In this document: one piece after another, positions 11,529 through 23,300 of the stretch
Layout of the letters: the number at the start of each line of letters is the position of its first letter
Numbering within the stretch: position 1 is the first letter of the stretch
NCBI GenBank assembly: GCA_958009085.1
Contig: OY253668.1
Coordinates: 1,550,001-1,614,000 of the forward strand
Reading direction: 5' to 3'
DNA: 64,000 nt
DNA from: Protoeuglena noctilucae
Lineage: Eukaryota > Chlorophyta > Pedinophyceae > Marsupiomonadales > Marsupiomonadaceae
The notes under the pieces: generated by a model
Seen by the model: only the letters and a program-made list of their open reading frames with translations
The model's database searches: none
Told to the model about the DNA's origin: nothing
Position numbers and translations under genes: made by a program

Positions 11529-13475
11529 TCAAACGATGCCCTCGGCCACCTTGACGACCGGCATCCCCCGCATGTTCGACACCAGATACAGGTAGCTGAA
11601 GTCCGCCAGGATGGCCGTCTGCACCACCTCCCCGAACAGGACCAGGTACGCCCACATGCCCTGGCTCAGCGAGTTCCACACCTCGCTGTGGGACTCGACG
11701 AGCTGCAGGATCCAGTGCGCCAGGCACAGGTACCGGGACAGCGCCAGGCAGAAGAAGTAGTGGCCCGTGAAGCGCTCCACGATCTTGGCGTTCTGCGCGG
11801 CAGACGCGACGGGTCGTCAAGGTCGCCGACGCGAGCGTGCGCGGGGTCTCGTCCGGCACTCCATTCCGCCCAGCACTCCACCCTGACAGTGGTGAGCCCT
11901 TCCTCGCCTGGAACATGTACAGCTGCGGCAGGTTGGACACCGCTTCCAAGTAAAGCGCCATGGCCCAAAAGACCGAGTCCACCAGGCGCACGGTCGCGCT
12001 GCGGTCCTTGGTGATGTGCGGGTGGACGACGAGGGCGAGGACCGCGCAGGGCACCGCCAGGTAGTACCAGTGCAGCCCGTCCAAGTCGCGGTTGGCCTTG
12101 TAGGTGGCCGAGAGGGGCACTAACATCATGAAGATGACCCAGAGCGTCAGGGTGAGCGCCGAGAAGTCCAGGAGGGCGTGCATGTTCTGTGGGTCTGCGG
12201 CCGGGGCGGGAGCGGCGAGCTTGTGTGGGGCCGGCGCAGGCCGGGATTGGACCAAGACGCGCCATCGCCAGGCCACTGACTCACCGAAGGGGCCGTGGGC
12301 GCGGCTCCAGACGACCTCGACGCGCAGGGAGACGAAGAGACGGAGGGAGAGGAAGAGCGCCGTGACGATCTGCATGTGCAGCGACAGGCCCGCGACGGAG
12401 CGCTTGGTCGAGATGCGCCAGATGAGCAGGGCGAGGCCGAAGAAGTGCGCGACCTCCGCGGCGATGTAGAGATGGTCAGTGCGGGTGCCCTTGGGCCCCC
12501 GGACGAGCGCCCGCACGACGAAGATGCCGAGGACGAGCGCGACGACCACCAGCAGCAGCTTGACCATCGTGCTCAGGCCGTCCCAGAAGCGGATGAGCCG
12601 GCCCAATGGCGTGTTGGGCGCGACCTTGGAGCTCCGAAGGGGGGGCGCCGCCCATGAAGACGCCTCGGAGGTCATGCCCAGCTCCAGCGACCGCGGCTGG
12701 CCCAGGGAGGGCCCCATCACGCCCCCCAGCGCCGGCGTCGGGGGCGCCGCTGCCGGGAGGCTGGGCGCCAAGGGCCCCGTGAAGGCAGCCGCCCGGCTGT
12801 AGGCCGCGGGGGTCGGGGACGCCCGGCTGTGGATGGGCGAATCCATTGGGTGCGGATCGGGGTGCGCGTGCCTCTGGCCGACGTGGCGCTGATACAGCGG
12901 GCTCGCGGGCGCGTCCGAGGCGTCATGGAGGGAGCGCTGGCTCGGGTAGCGCTGCGACGCTCCCAGGGGGCTGGGCATGGCTGGGTTCGGGCTGTGCGGG
13001 CCCGGGACGGGCGAGGGTATGTAGCCCGTCGACAGCGTCGGCTGCCTCCGGACGACCAGGGGCGGCCCCGTGGGGCCCCCTGCAACCCCGGTCCCCGAGC
13101 CTGCGGGCATGGCAGGACAGTCGGGTCGAGCGTGTGGATCGCTGGCGCGGCGCCGTCGGCGAGGCGCGGCCGGCTCCTGCGCACCTACACTGCCTCCATG
13201 ATCTACAGAAACCTGCCGCGGGCGCGACGCGGCGTTGGGAGCCCCGGAATTGACGGCGGGACCTGCAAAGGTCGCAGGCCGGGTGCGAGACGCGTGAGCG
13301 CTGCTTCTCAGGGCAGCCCTGAGCGGCTTCCCGTCCTTCCTACATAGCACTGTTCACCTGAGTAGCCGCCTGAGGATCTGACGTCCTGGTATGCGGGACG
13401 GAACGCCTGCTGCGCGGGCCAGGCTCCCGGGCCCTGGTGCGCGTTCTGAGAAGGCCCCGCGTCGCCACCCGGCAT
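11529..13475 (-). CDS. KDEL-receptor-like (ERD2 family) membrane protein with long N-terminal extension
   Basis: Exons 13358-13475, 12285-13262, 11908-12194 and 11529-11792 give 548 residues. The last 290 form the seven-helix ERD2/KDEL-receptor fold, in the variant found in plants beside true ERD2. Landmarks are DHLYIAAEVAHFFGLALLIW, VAGLSLHMQIVTALFL, ALYLEAVSNLPQLYMFQ, NAKIVERFTGHYFF and VQTAILADFSYLYLV. The third intron (11793-11907) is GC-AG. Splicing CAG|GCGAGG to GCGCAG|AAC restores the family string MFQNAKIVE exactly (plants have MQNTKIVE). About 255 Pro/Ser/Ala/His-rich residues, predicted disordered, precede the first helix; typical relatives have 20-30 there. The function is Golgi/ER membrane sorting or an ERD2-like role. 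The ATG at 13475 is the best visible start but is uncertain. Confidence 0.88.
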
Positions 13476-14396
13476 CCCCTGCAGCAGCACGAAAATCAAA
13501 CAATGAAGCGGTAAAGTCCGACAGCGAAGGACGGCCCTGGGCGGCCTCCCTGGGCGCAGGCGTGAGCAGCACACAGCAAGGCCGTTGGGCAGCAGCGACA
13601 GCCCCCTACGGTCGCAGTCGAGATTGCTGCACTTCGGGGACATGATAAAGAAGCGTGTGCATGCCTGGAAAACCCCATCGGCAATCGTGGTGCGCAATGC
13701 AACCCTGCCTCGGGAAAATCGATCAGCGCCACACGGCAAATCACGTTCAGAGATCTTGAATCTGTTTCTGCATCAATCCGCCGCGCGAAAAGGCTAGCGC
13801 ACCCACCTGTCCCCCCGGCTGAGCGTTTTGCCGCTGGCGATCCGCGTTCATCGTCCCCCCAGTCCACCCCTGCGCAACGCCACACGATTTTCAAGTGGCT
13901 GATTGCAGGAATTGGGATCGCGCCTCGCTGGAGGACGGAGCAACCGTGCACTCTGGCGCCAGAGCCCCGAAGCCCAGCTCACGCGCTGCCCCATGCAGCC
14001 CTACTTGCCTGGCAGCGATTGTGAGCACCTATATGGCGCGCTTGAGCCGGTGCGGGCCCAGCGAGCGGGCAGCGTTGCGCCCGGCAGTTTAAACATCCGC
14101 GGTGACAGCCGGGAGCGCCGCGTAGGCTCCCGCAGCCCGCGGTCGCGTCGGTGCTGCTCTCACTTGCATGTATGTATCAAGACTAGGCAGCTGAACGAGA
14201 CGCCGGCCAGCACGCGCTGCGTAGGGCCCCTGCAGAGGTGCGTAGGGCTTCGCCCCCCAGCACCGCGCGAGTTCGCCCGGGGACGGCGCGGAAGAGAGCG
14301 CAAACACTGCCGTAATGTGCCAGGAGCATTAAATATCGAGCATGCAGTGCGCTAGCCCGACGGGAACCCTCGCCAGGCTCGCAGGGATCCCGGACG
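13476..14396. promoter_or_regulatory. Divergent intergenic region (KDEL-receptor-like / giant coiled coil)
   Basis: This is 921 bp between divergent starts. AT-rich TTAAATAT (14329-14336) lies about 60 bp before the coiled-coil ATG at 14397, and CTATATGG (14029-14036) lies further up; either could be a TATA element. The left part may include a non-coding first exon of the KDEL-receptor-like gene. No other coding signal is seen. Confidence 0.4.
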
Positions 14397-17300
14397 ATGG
14401 GCGTGCCGGGGGCTCTAGCCACGACGCGCGCGGCTCTCGCCATGGGCAAAAGCGAGCTGGAGGCTCTGGAGAGTAGCATGTCCATGGGCAGGCAGGTGCA
14501 GCGGCCCAAGGGAGCGTCGGGCGCGGAGGCGTCGCCCCCCACGGTGGCGCACGTCGCCGCCGGTCCCTCCCCACCGTCGGTGTTGCAGCCTGCCCGGTCC
14601 TGCGCTGAGAGCGGCGACATGGCCAATGCATTGCCTCTGGACGCCATGAGCGTCTCATCGTCCACAGAATTCAGCAGCCTGGCAGAGGTGACGCCGCGCA
14701 TCCGCCTGGTTCTGGTCTCAAACCAGTCTCCTGCGTTGGGTGCTAGCTCTGGACCTTTGACCGCCTCCACTACCGCGCAGATCGTGAATCGTGGAACCCG
14801 GCGGTCTGGGGCCTCGCGTGCGCGCAGCAAGCCGCACGGGGCCCGCCGCGACGCCGATGCCGACGCTGCCCTGGCGGCAGCGATGGAGGTCTACGCAGGA
14901 GCGGGGGGCCAGAAGCGCGGCCTTGTGTCCAGTTGGGCAGAGCGCGACGCCCACCTCGCCGCAGCCTCGAAGCGCGGAGCGCCGGCAGTGGCCGTCGGTG
15001 AGCGGGGTTGCCGTGCCTGCATGCAGAAGTGCATGGAGGGCTGGCGTCGTGTCCCAGACTCTCATCTACGCCAGTGCAACCCGTCGCTGCAGACCCGGCT
15101 GTGCGGGCCGTCATTGAGCTGGAGGCTGAGGTGGTGCGGTCTCAGCTTGTGGAGGCGCGGAGGGGCGAGAAGGAGGCTGCCCGGGCCCTGTTAGAGCGGA
15201 CCGAGGAGGCCGCCCGGCTCAGGGCACGCGTGGCCGACCTTGAGGCCAAGCTGCAGGAGCAGGCAAGCACTGGGCAGTGCACCGAGTGGACTGAACTGCC
15301 CTCCTCTCTCCCTGGGGCTGTCTTGGCTTTCCGCTTACACAGCATGACCTCTTGCGCGTCGCCGGCGCCAAGCATTGTGACGCCGTGCAGTCGGAAAACG
15401 AAATGCGGCCTCCGTCCTTGCACCTCAGGCGGCCCAGTCGGCGTCGGCATTGTCTGAAGCACAAAGGGCCCACGAGGACGCGACCAAGCAGGAGCGGGAG
15501 CGCGCCGCATCGGCTCTGGCCCGTGAGCAAGAGCGGTGGCGGAACGCCCAGGCGCAGGCTTTGGCGGAGGCGGAGGCGGTGCGGCAGGCGCAGAGCAGAG
15601 AAGGCGTGGAGCACCGAAGGGAAATGGAGCGCGTGCGGGCGCAGGTGGCCTCTCTCAGGTGCGCGGAGGGGGGGTGCAAGAGGGAACGTTCGGGTGTCAG
15701 CACTTGGGTCACGTGCGCGACGGACGTCTGCTTTGATGCCTCTCAGGGCGCGGCTGGCGGAGGCGCAGGAGGCGCGGAAGTCGTCACAGGAGGCGGAGGG
15801 CCGCGCGAGCAAAGCGGAGGCGGCCCTGTGCGAGGCGCGTGCGGCGCTGGCGGCGGCCCGCACCCAGGCGCAGAGTCTGGTGGAAGCCGAGCGGGCGCGG
15901 GCGTCGCGTCTCGAGGCGGAGCGCTCACGGCAGCTGGCGGAGCTTCAGGCGAGAGCGACGTGCATGGAAACAGAGGGCGCCTACGGTGGCCTGCGCGGTA
16001 TCTACGCGAGCGTTGTTTGCTGGGGCGCATCCGTCACTGTGGCCCTGCCTTCGCCACATGCAGACGCAAGTAGACGAGGCAGCCAAGGCCGCAGTGCAAG
16101 CCAAGAAGGACGCTGCGTTGGTGGAGCGTGTCAGCGCGGAGAGGGAGTCGGCCGCGCAGGCGCTGTCGGAGCGTGCGCAAGGTGACGGCAACACGCATGT
16201 GCTGCATCCAGGAGGAGGAGGCTTGAAAGGCGGCCTCACGTTCTAGTACTCGTGAGAACATCACTGACATACCTATGACGTCCCCGCGCGTGGCTGCAGA
16301 GCTCGAGGATGCCCTACAGGCCGCGAGGGGTGAGTTGGAGGCGGCGCGTGAGGAGGCGTCGGTGCTGCGGGCGCGGCTGTCCACGCAGGAGGCGGGCGGC
16401 ACTGTGGCGCGGATCAACCGACACCTCGAGGAGCAAGTGCAGGTGCGTCGCCTTGCAGGGGCAAGGCAGCGGTAGACGCGCGTTCTGCGACAGGGGTGGT
16501 GTGGACGCTCCTGCCGCTGAACACTTGCAACCGGACCCCAGGACGCCGTGCTGGGTCTTGCCAAAGTCACTATGGAGTATGCCAACTTATAAGGCTTTCC
16601 TGGCCTGCCGCAGGAGCTGCAGCGGGAGGTGGCGACGCTGGCAGAGGCGAGGGCGTCTGCCAAGGCCCGGGCAAACGAGCTGCAGCGAAGTTTGGAGGAC
16701 CTTCACCGTCGTCTGCGGGACGCGGAGGGGCGCGCGTCCGGCCTGCAGGGCGCGGCAAAGCGGGCAGAGGAGGGCAGGGTGGCTGCGGAGGAGGGCAGGG
16801 TGGCCGCAGAGGAGAGGGCGGAGGGCCTGGCGCATGCTCTGTCGAAATCCTCCCGCAAGGTCGCAGGTGCGTCCTTGCCAGGGCTCTCCCCTCAGGCTCA
16901 ACTGCGCACATGTGATACCAGCACCGGCCTCTGCGGCAGGTGCCAACGCACCCTGCCCCTTGCCTTCTTGTCGCTGCAGACCTGGAGACCGAGGTCTCGG
17001 CGCTCCGTGCCCGCGCGTCGGAGGCCCAGTCGACAGCCGAGGCCGCTGCAGAGGAGCTGCGGGCCGAGCGGGAGCGGCATGGGGAGCTGCAAGCGCAGAT
17101 GGCCGCGATGAAGGGTGACGGTATGGCCCAGGCAGCACGGGCGGATGCGGCAGAGCAAAGGGTCGCGGTGAGGGCCGGCGTGGCGGGGTGTTTGTAATGC
17201 ATCACCTCTGACACGGTGCAAGCTCGACTATTCCCAGTGTCATGGCACGCCGAGGGTCACTCCCATTGCCTCGCAGGAGCTCGAAGCGGCGCTGCATACG

Positions 17301-20300
17301 GCTCGCTCTGAAGCGGCCGTCCGCGAGGATCGTCTGGCGGAGATGCGGGCGGCGTTGAACGCGGCGGTGGAGGGCGCCCGGCAGCAAACGGCGATGGCGG
17401 CGGTGGAGGCGACGCAAGAGGCGGGGCTCAGGTGTGGCACTGCGGGCAGAGGAGCAGCGGGGATGAGACGGGACGCCGCCTGCGCCGGTGGTCGGCAGAG
17501 GGGCTGTCGTGTTTGCCGTGAGCCACGGTGCGTCACCAATCCTGGCGCGTTCCATGCAAACCTGCTCTGCGCTTGCCGATGAAGCATTGCCACTGTTTTC
17601 GAGGCACATCTCACGTGGTTACCCCCCACCTCGCGTCAACCCAGGGCTGCCGACCTCTCTGCGCGTCTGGAGGAGGCGAGGGCGTCGCTGGATGAGGCAA
17701 TGCAGGACCGGGACGCATTGGCCAAGGAGCTGGCATCCGCACGGTGAGTCCGCTGGAATGAACCATTCTTGTCGGTGGCTGACTGATCGCTGATGACGAC
17801 GCCTGCGCCGCACCCACCACTGAACTGGGCGGCACGCCGTGACGGGAAATGCTGGGCACAGGGCCCAGCGCCTCGGTTGTGCGGCTGCGTCACCCACTCT
17901 TCCAAACCACTGGGCTGCCGATCCTTCACTCAGGATGCTCCAAGCGGAGTCCCAAGTCGCCCTCACACGCGCGACCCGGGCGGCTGCGACGGCGGCCGAG
18001 CAAAAGTCTGCGATGGAGACGCAGGTGTCGCGCCTGGCGGACGAGCTCGCCGAGGCCCGGGCGCGGAAGGAAGGTGACAGCGCTGCCCGAGGGACGGACT
18101 GAGAGGGAGCAGGCTGAGGGCAAGGCCGCTGCTGGCCTTTGCAGCACAAATGGTCGCGACATGTCCCTGCATGTCTAATGTAATCAAAGCACGTCCCATG
18201 CAGTCGGCGTCTCGTCTTGTGACACAGATCTCGAGGCAGCCTTGAGGCACGCCGCCAAGGAGTGCACGGCATGGCAAGCCCAAGCGCACGAAGCACAGGC
18301 GAGGGCCGACGCGGCGGCTGTGGAGGCGAGGGATGTCCGGCAGAGCCTGCACCGCACTGAGGAGGCCAAGGGGGTCCTGGAGCGTCGCTTGCAAGCGGTG
18401 GAGGTGCGGGAGGATAGGGTGATTGATACCCCTCCAGCCACCAACTTGCCGCCCTGCCCCTTGCTGCTGGGGTCTGCGACAACATGGCTGCGCCATCGCC
18501 CATGCATCGACGCCTTTCGCGACCGCAGAGCCGCGCCGCGTCGGCGACGGCGGCTGAGGCACAGACGGACCTGACATCAGGGCGGCTCTCTGGGCTGGAA
18601 GTCACAGTGTCTGACCAGCAGCGCGCGCTGGCCGCGCTCCAGGACAGCCTGCAGGCGGCTGAGGGCGCCCGTCTGGCGGCAGAGACAGCGAGCCAGGCGG
18701 AGGCCCGCGGGGCTGCGGCGGTGGCGGCAGAGCGGGACACGGTGGTCGAGGAGGCGGCGGCGTTGCGTGCGGAGCGGGATGCGGCCGTCGCTCGGCTCGC
18801 CGCCGTCGAGGGCGAGCTGCGGGACGCCTCGGAGTGCCTGGTCCGCATGGAGGCGGCGAGGGCGGACGCCGAGGCGGCCGCGAGCGCTGCGGCAGGAGAG
18901 CTGGCCGACTGCTGCGCGGCGCTGGCGGACCGGGACGGGGCGCTGGCGGAGCAATCGGAGGCACGGGCGGAGCTGGAACGCCGGCTGGCGGCGGCAGAGG
19001 CCTCGGCGGCAGAGGCGTGCGCAGTGCGTGAGGCAGCCGAGGTTGCGGTGGGCGTGGCTCGGCAGGCCAGGGAGGAGGCGGAGCGGCGGGCGAGGGACTG
19101 GGAGGACGGGAACCGGGACGCCGCGGCGTACGCGCAGCGGCTGCGGGAGCGGGCGGAGGTTGCGGAGAGGGAGCTGGGCCAGGCAAGGGACACGGGGTGG
19201 CAAGCTGGGCGACGCGGCCGGTGCAAACACAGTGCCTGCGTGTGCTGGCGCGGTGGCAATAGCGATGGCTGGTAGGTGCGCTGTACGTTTGCTATGGCGA
19301 GGACTATGCGTGCCACCTCTCATCGTTCGTTCGCAGGCTAAGGCACGGGTGGCAGAGCTGGGGGCATCTCTGAAAGAGGTGGTCGGGGCCGCAACGGAAG
19401 AGCGGGAGCGGGCCCAGGGGCTGGAGGCGGCGCTTCAGGACACGACAGGGAAACTGGCGTTGGCAGAGGGCGCGCTGCTACAGCTCCGCAAGGTGCGCCG
19501 GGGCACTGAGCATTGGCGAGAGCCCACGGCGGTGCGAGCCGGGCAATGGGTGCGCACTTGGGTGGTGGTGCAGTGGCCAATGTCGGACGCCCTCCCTCGG
19601 CGCACCGCAGGAGTGGTGGGACCGCATATGCCGCGCGCGCTATGCGCATGCGAGGGCGGAGAGGGCGACGACCCGGGCGCGACCCCTGGCCGTGCGGGAG
19701 CGGGGCCTGGCGCGGGGCCTGCGGGCCGCCCTCGCCGCCAACCGGGAGCTGGAAGAGGCGGTGGCGGCAGCGCGCGGCGCGTCGCGTGATGCCGAGGCGA
19801 GGGCGCGTGTGGCCGAGGGCGAGGCCCGTGCCCGGGGACAGCAGCTGGCGGCCTCGGAGGCAGCCATCGCCGAGTGCGAGGAGCGGCTGCGGGCGCGGTC
19901 CCAGCAGGCGTCCGAGGCGTCCACGGCGCTGGCGAAGTTGCGGCAGGACCATGCCATGGTGCAGCGCGCACTGCGGGAGCTGCGGGGCGTGCAGGAGGCG
20001 GCGGAGAGCCAGCGGGAAGAGGCGAGAGTGCGGGAGGTGCAGCTGCGAGATGCGCAAGCACGGGAGGTGCAATTGCGGGAGGCCCTTGCCAAGGAACGTG
20101 CTGCGACGGTGGAGGCTGCGGAGCAAAGGGACTTGGCCGCAAGGCGGCTCCGTGACGCGCTCGCGAGCGCCGAGGAGCTCGCGTGCCGCGCCAGGGCCCT
20201 CGAGGCGCAGCTGTCGGAGCGGCGCGCGGCGCAGGAGCTCGCCACCCTGCCAGGGCTGGCAGTGGCCCCGGTGGATCCAAACCCGGTGGCCGACCAAGGC

Positions 20301-23300
20301 ACTTCATCCGCACCACTGGACGGCATAGCTGAGCGGCACGCCAGGGGCGAGCTCGAAGCCGAGGCCAACGCAGCAAAGGTGAACAGCAGGCGTGCAGCTG
20401 TGCTTGCGGGCATCAGTGTTGCCGCATCCTTTGCCCACCTTCCGTGTGCACGCCGTGGCTGCTCGTGACCCTGACTTCGGCATGGCACCCGCAGGCAAGC
20501 GCTGAGAGCGCGCGTGCGCGGGCAGCCATGCTTGAGCATCGTGTGGAGGACCTCTGCGCGGCGTTGGAGGCGAAGGACCGCCGCCTGCATGAGATGCGAA
20601 TGGCGCTGGCACAGGCCATGGACGCCAGCGCCATCAATAGTAGCAGAGCCACTGCCGCCAGCTCCAAGGCGACGGCGGAACGGGCGTGCCAGTGCGATGC
20701 GGCGGTCGTGACAGACCGGGCAAACCAGTGCGATGCCGCAGTATTGGCAGAGCGGGCGTGCCAGGCGGGGGGCGGCGAGGTGACAGTCAGCGCGGACGGG
20801 CGAGCGTGGACGGCGCGAGAGCTTTGGGAGGCGCTGGGAGAGGCCAAGCGGCACTACGCGGCGGCGCGGAACGAGCTGGCGCGGCTGCGGCAGGCCACGC
20901 CGGCGCAGGGCGACTGCGAAGGGCAGGCCCAGCGCTGTGGGTGGAGGGCGGCGATCGAGCCAGCCACAACGAGGGTCGCGACGCTGATGGACAAGCTGGG
21001 GCTCAGTTCCGACGTCGACGGCGGCTCGATGGATGCGGCCGGGGACGTGGCTGGTCATCTGGAGGCCCTGGTTGACTGGGCCGAAAGGGCGGCACAGCGA
21101 CTGGCGGCCGCGGAAGGAGCGGCGCAGGAGGCGGCAGAGGTCTGGGCGGATCGCGAGGTGGTCATGCGCAGAGCGGAGGAGCTGGAGAGGGCGCTGCGGG
21201 AAGCGCAGACGGCGCGGGAGGCGGCCGTCTCGGCAGCGCAAGAGGCAGAGCGGCGAGCGCGGCGGTGCGTGATGGAGCGAGACAGCGCGGCTGCGGAGGC
21301 GAGGGCGGCGCGAGATCAGGCGAGAGAGGCGGGCAGGGTCGCGGAGCAAGCGGCGCGGCAGGCGGAGTCCGGAGGACCGCTTGGGCCCGGCCTGACGGCA
21401 CCGTCACCCGAAGTGCCCCAGGTGGGGACCCATGGCGCTGAGGCGGTCGTGAGGCGGGCGAGGGCATCGGGGCGGGAGCCGGAAGGGCCGCGGGAGGAGG
21501 CGGGGGTGCAGTGCGCGCCGCGGGTGGTCGACAGGGGCGTGCAAGCGGGGAGCTCAGGTGCCGCTGACGACGACGTTGCCGCGGTGGGGTCGGAGGGCGG
21601 GAGTCGCAGCGAGCCTGAGAGCGCGGTGTTGCGTGAGGACCTGGCAGGGGCGCTGGCTCGGCTGGCGGACGTGGCGGGGGCGTTGGAGGACGCGCGGGGA
21701 CAGTGGAGCGAGGCGGAGGCGAGGGTGCGGGACCTGGAGGGGGCGCTGAGCCGCGCTGAGAGTGGGGAGAGGGCGGCCCGGGAAGCGGCAGCAGAGGCGG
21801 AGGCGCGTTTGGAAGAGGTGGCCAGGCAGGGAGCAGAGGTGGAGGCACGATTGGAAGAGGCAGTGAGGCTGCGGGCGGACTTTGAGGCGCAGTGTGGCGC
21901 GGCTGGCCTGGAGGTGGCGCGGCTGCGGGGTGAGCTGACGCGGGCCGAGGCCGGGATGGCTGCGGCCGAAGAGGAGGCGGCGCAGCTGAGGGGCGACTGC
22001 GAGGTTGGAACGGCGGAGGCGGCGCGGGTGGCGAGAGCAGCCAAGGAGGCCGTGGCGGATGCGGAGAGGGCGCGAGACGCCGCCGTCGAGCGTGTGCGGG
22101 CCGCGGAGGCCGAGAGAGCTGCGGCGGAGCGCGCGAGGGAGGCTGCAGAGGCGCAGCTGCGGGAGGCGGAAGCGGAGGTGGCGGGGCTGAGAAGTGACGT
22201 GGCGAGGCTGGAGGAGGCGGCGAGGGACGGGCAGCGCGCGGCTGGAGAGCTTGCGGCTGCGAGGGAGGACCTGGCCAAGGCGAGGGAGGAGGTGGCGGTG
22301 CTGTCAGCAGAGGCGAGGGTCGCGGTGGGCGAGCTGGAGAGGGCGCGTGGGGAAGCTGAGAAGGCGCATGCGGAAGTCGAGAGGGCGCGTGGAGAGGCAG
22401 AGGAGCTGCGGGTTGAGGTGGAGGGCCTACGTGGGGAGCGTGACCGAGCGATGAGAGAGGCCCAGGAGGCTGGCAGGCGCGCAGAGGCGGCTCAGGCAGA
22501 GGCTGAGCGAGCGCGGAGAGAGGCCGCGGGGGCGGCGGCGGGGCACGGGGAGCGCGTGTCTGCGCTGGAGGCGGCGGTTGCGGCAGCAGAGGCACGCGCG
22601 CGGCGTGCGGTGACGGACGCGGATGCGTGGAGGACGAGGGCGGAGGAGGAGGGAGAGGCGGCGCGGGCGGCGGAAGAGAGGGCCGTAGAGCAGCGGTGAG
22701 GGTTTATAGGGCTGGGACAGTGCGGGGTCGCCAGCAATGGCGTTGCGAGCAAGCTTTGGTTTGCGCGGCCAGGGTTGGGAATGTGAAGGCAAGAGAGCGC
22801 TGAAATCTCCGCCGTGTGAGTCGATGCAGGTCGGTGGCTGCTGAGCTCTTGTCGCGGTGTGCGGACCTGGAGGCGCGCCTGGCTGCGGCGGAGGAGGCGG
22901 CGGTGCGGACGGACCGGGCAGCGAGCGAGGTCGCGGGGCAGCAGGCGGCGAGCGCCTGCAAGGCGCTCGGCGACGCGACGCAGCGCCTGAGGGAGGTGCG
23001 GCACGGCTTTGGTCATGGGCGAGCTTCGGTGCTGGTCCCCTGGGATGCCGTGCGTCAACCCAGAAACCACAGTTCACGCGCGAAAGGTTTACGTCGTTGC
23101 TTAGATCACCCATGTATGCTGCAACCCCGCCCCTGTCTGGGTCTTGGGCCTGCACCGCCGCTGCGGTGCCGTTTCCGTCGCAGGCGGTGGCGTCGCTCAA
23201 CGCCAAGGAGCAGGAGTTAGAGGACGCGAGGGTGGCCAAAGCGAAGGCAGAGGAGGAGGCGGGGCGACTGAGGCGATTGCTGGCCCAGAGTCAGCGCCGA

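Noticed and set aside
16542-16565. Possible 24-bp microexon in the coiled-coil gene between 16443 and 16613
   Set aside because: It keeps phase, but the following intron would be only 48 bp and the donor is GTCACT. Direct splicing 16442 to 16614 is simpler.
21162-22595. Long open frame (477 codons) on the minus strand opposite the giant coiled-coil exon
   Set aside because: It is a by-product of the GC-rich, GAG/GCG-biased codons of the real exon. The translation is a Pro/Ala/Ser/Arg mix without motifs, and its frame has no splice context. The same holds for minus-strand frames at 17619-19316 and 19640-21349.
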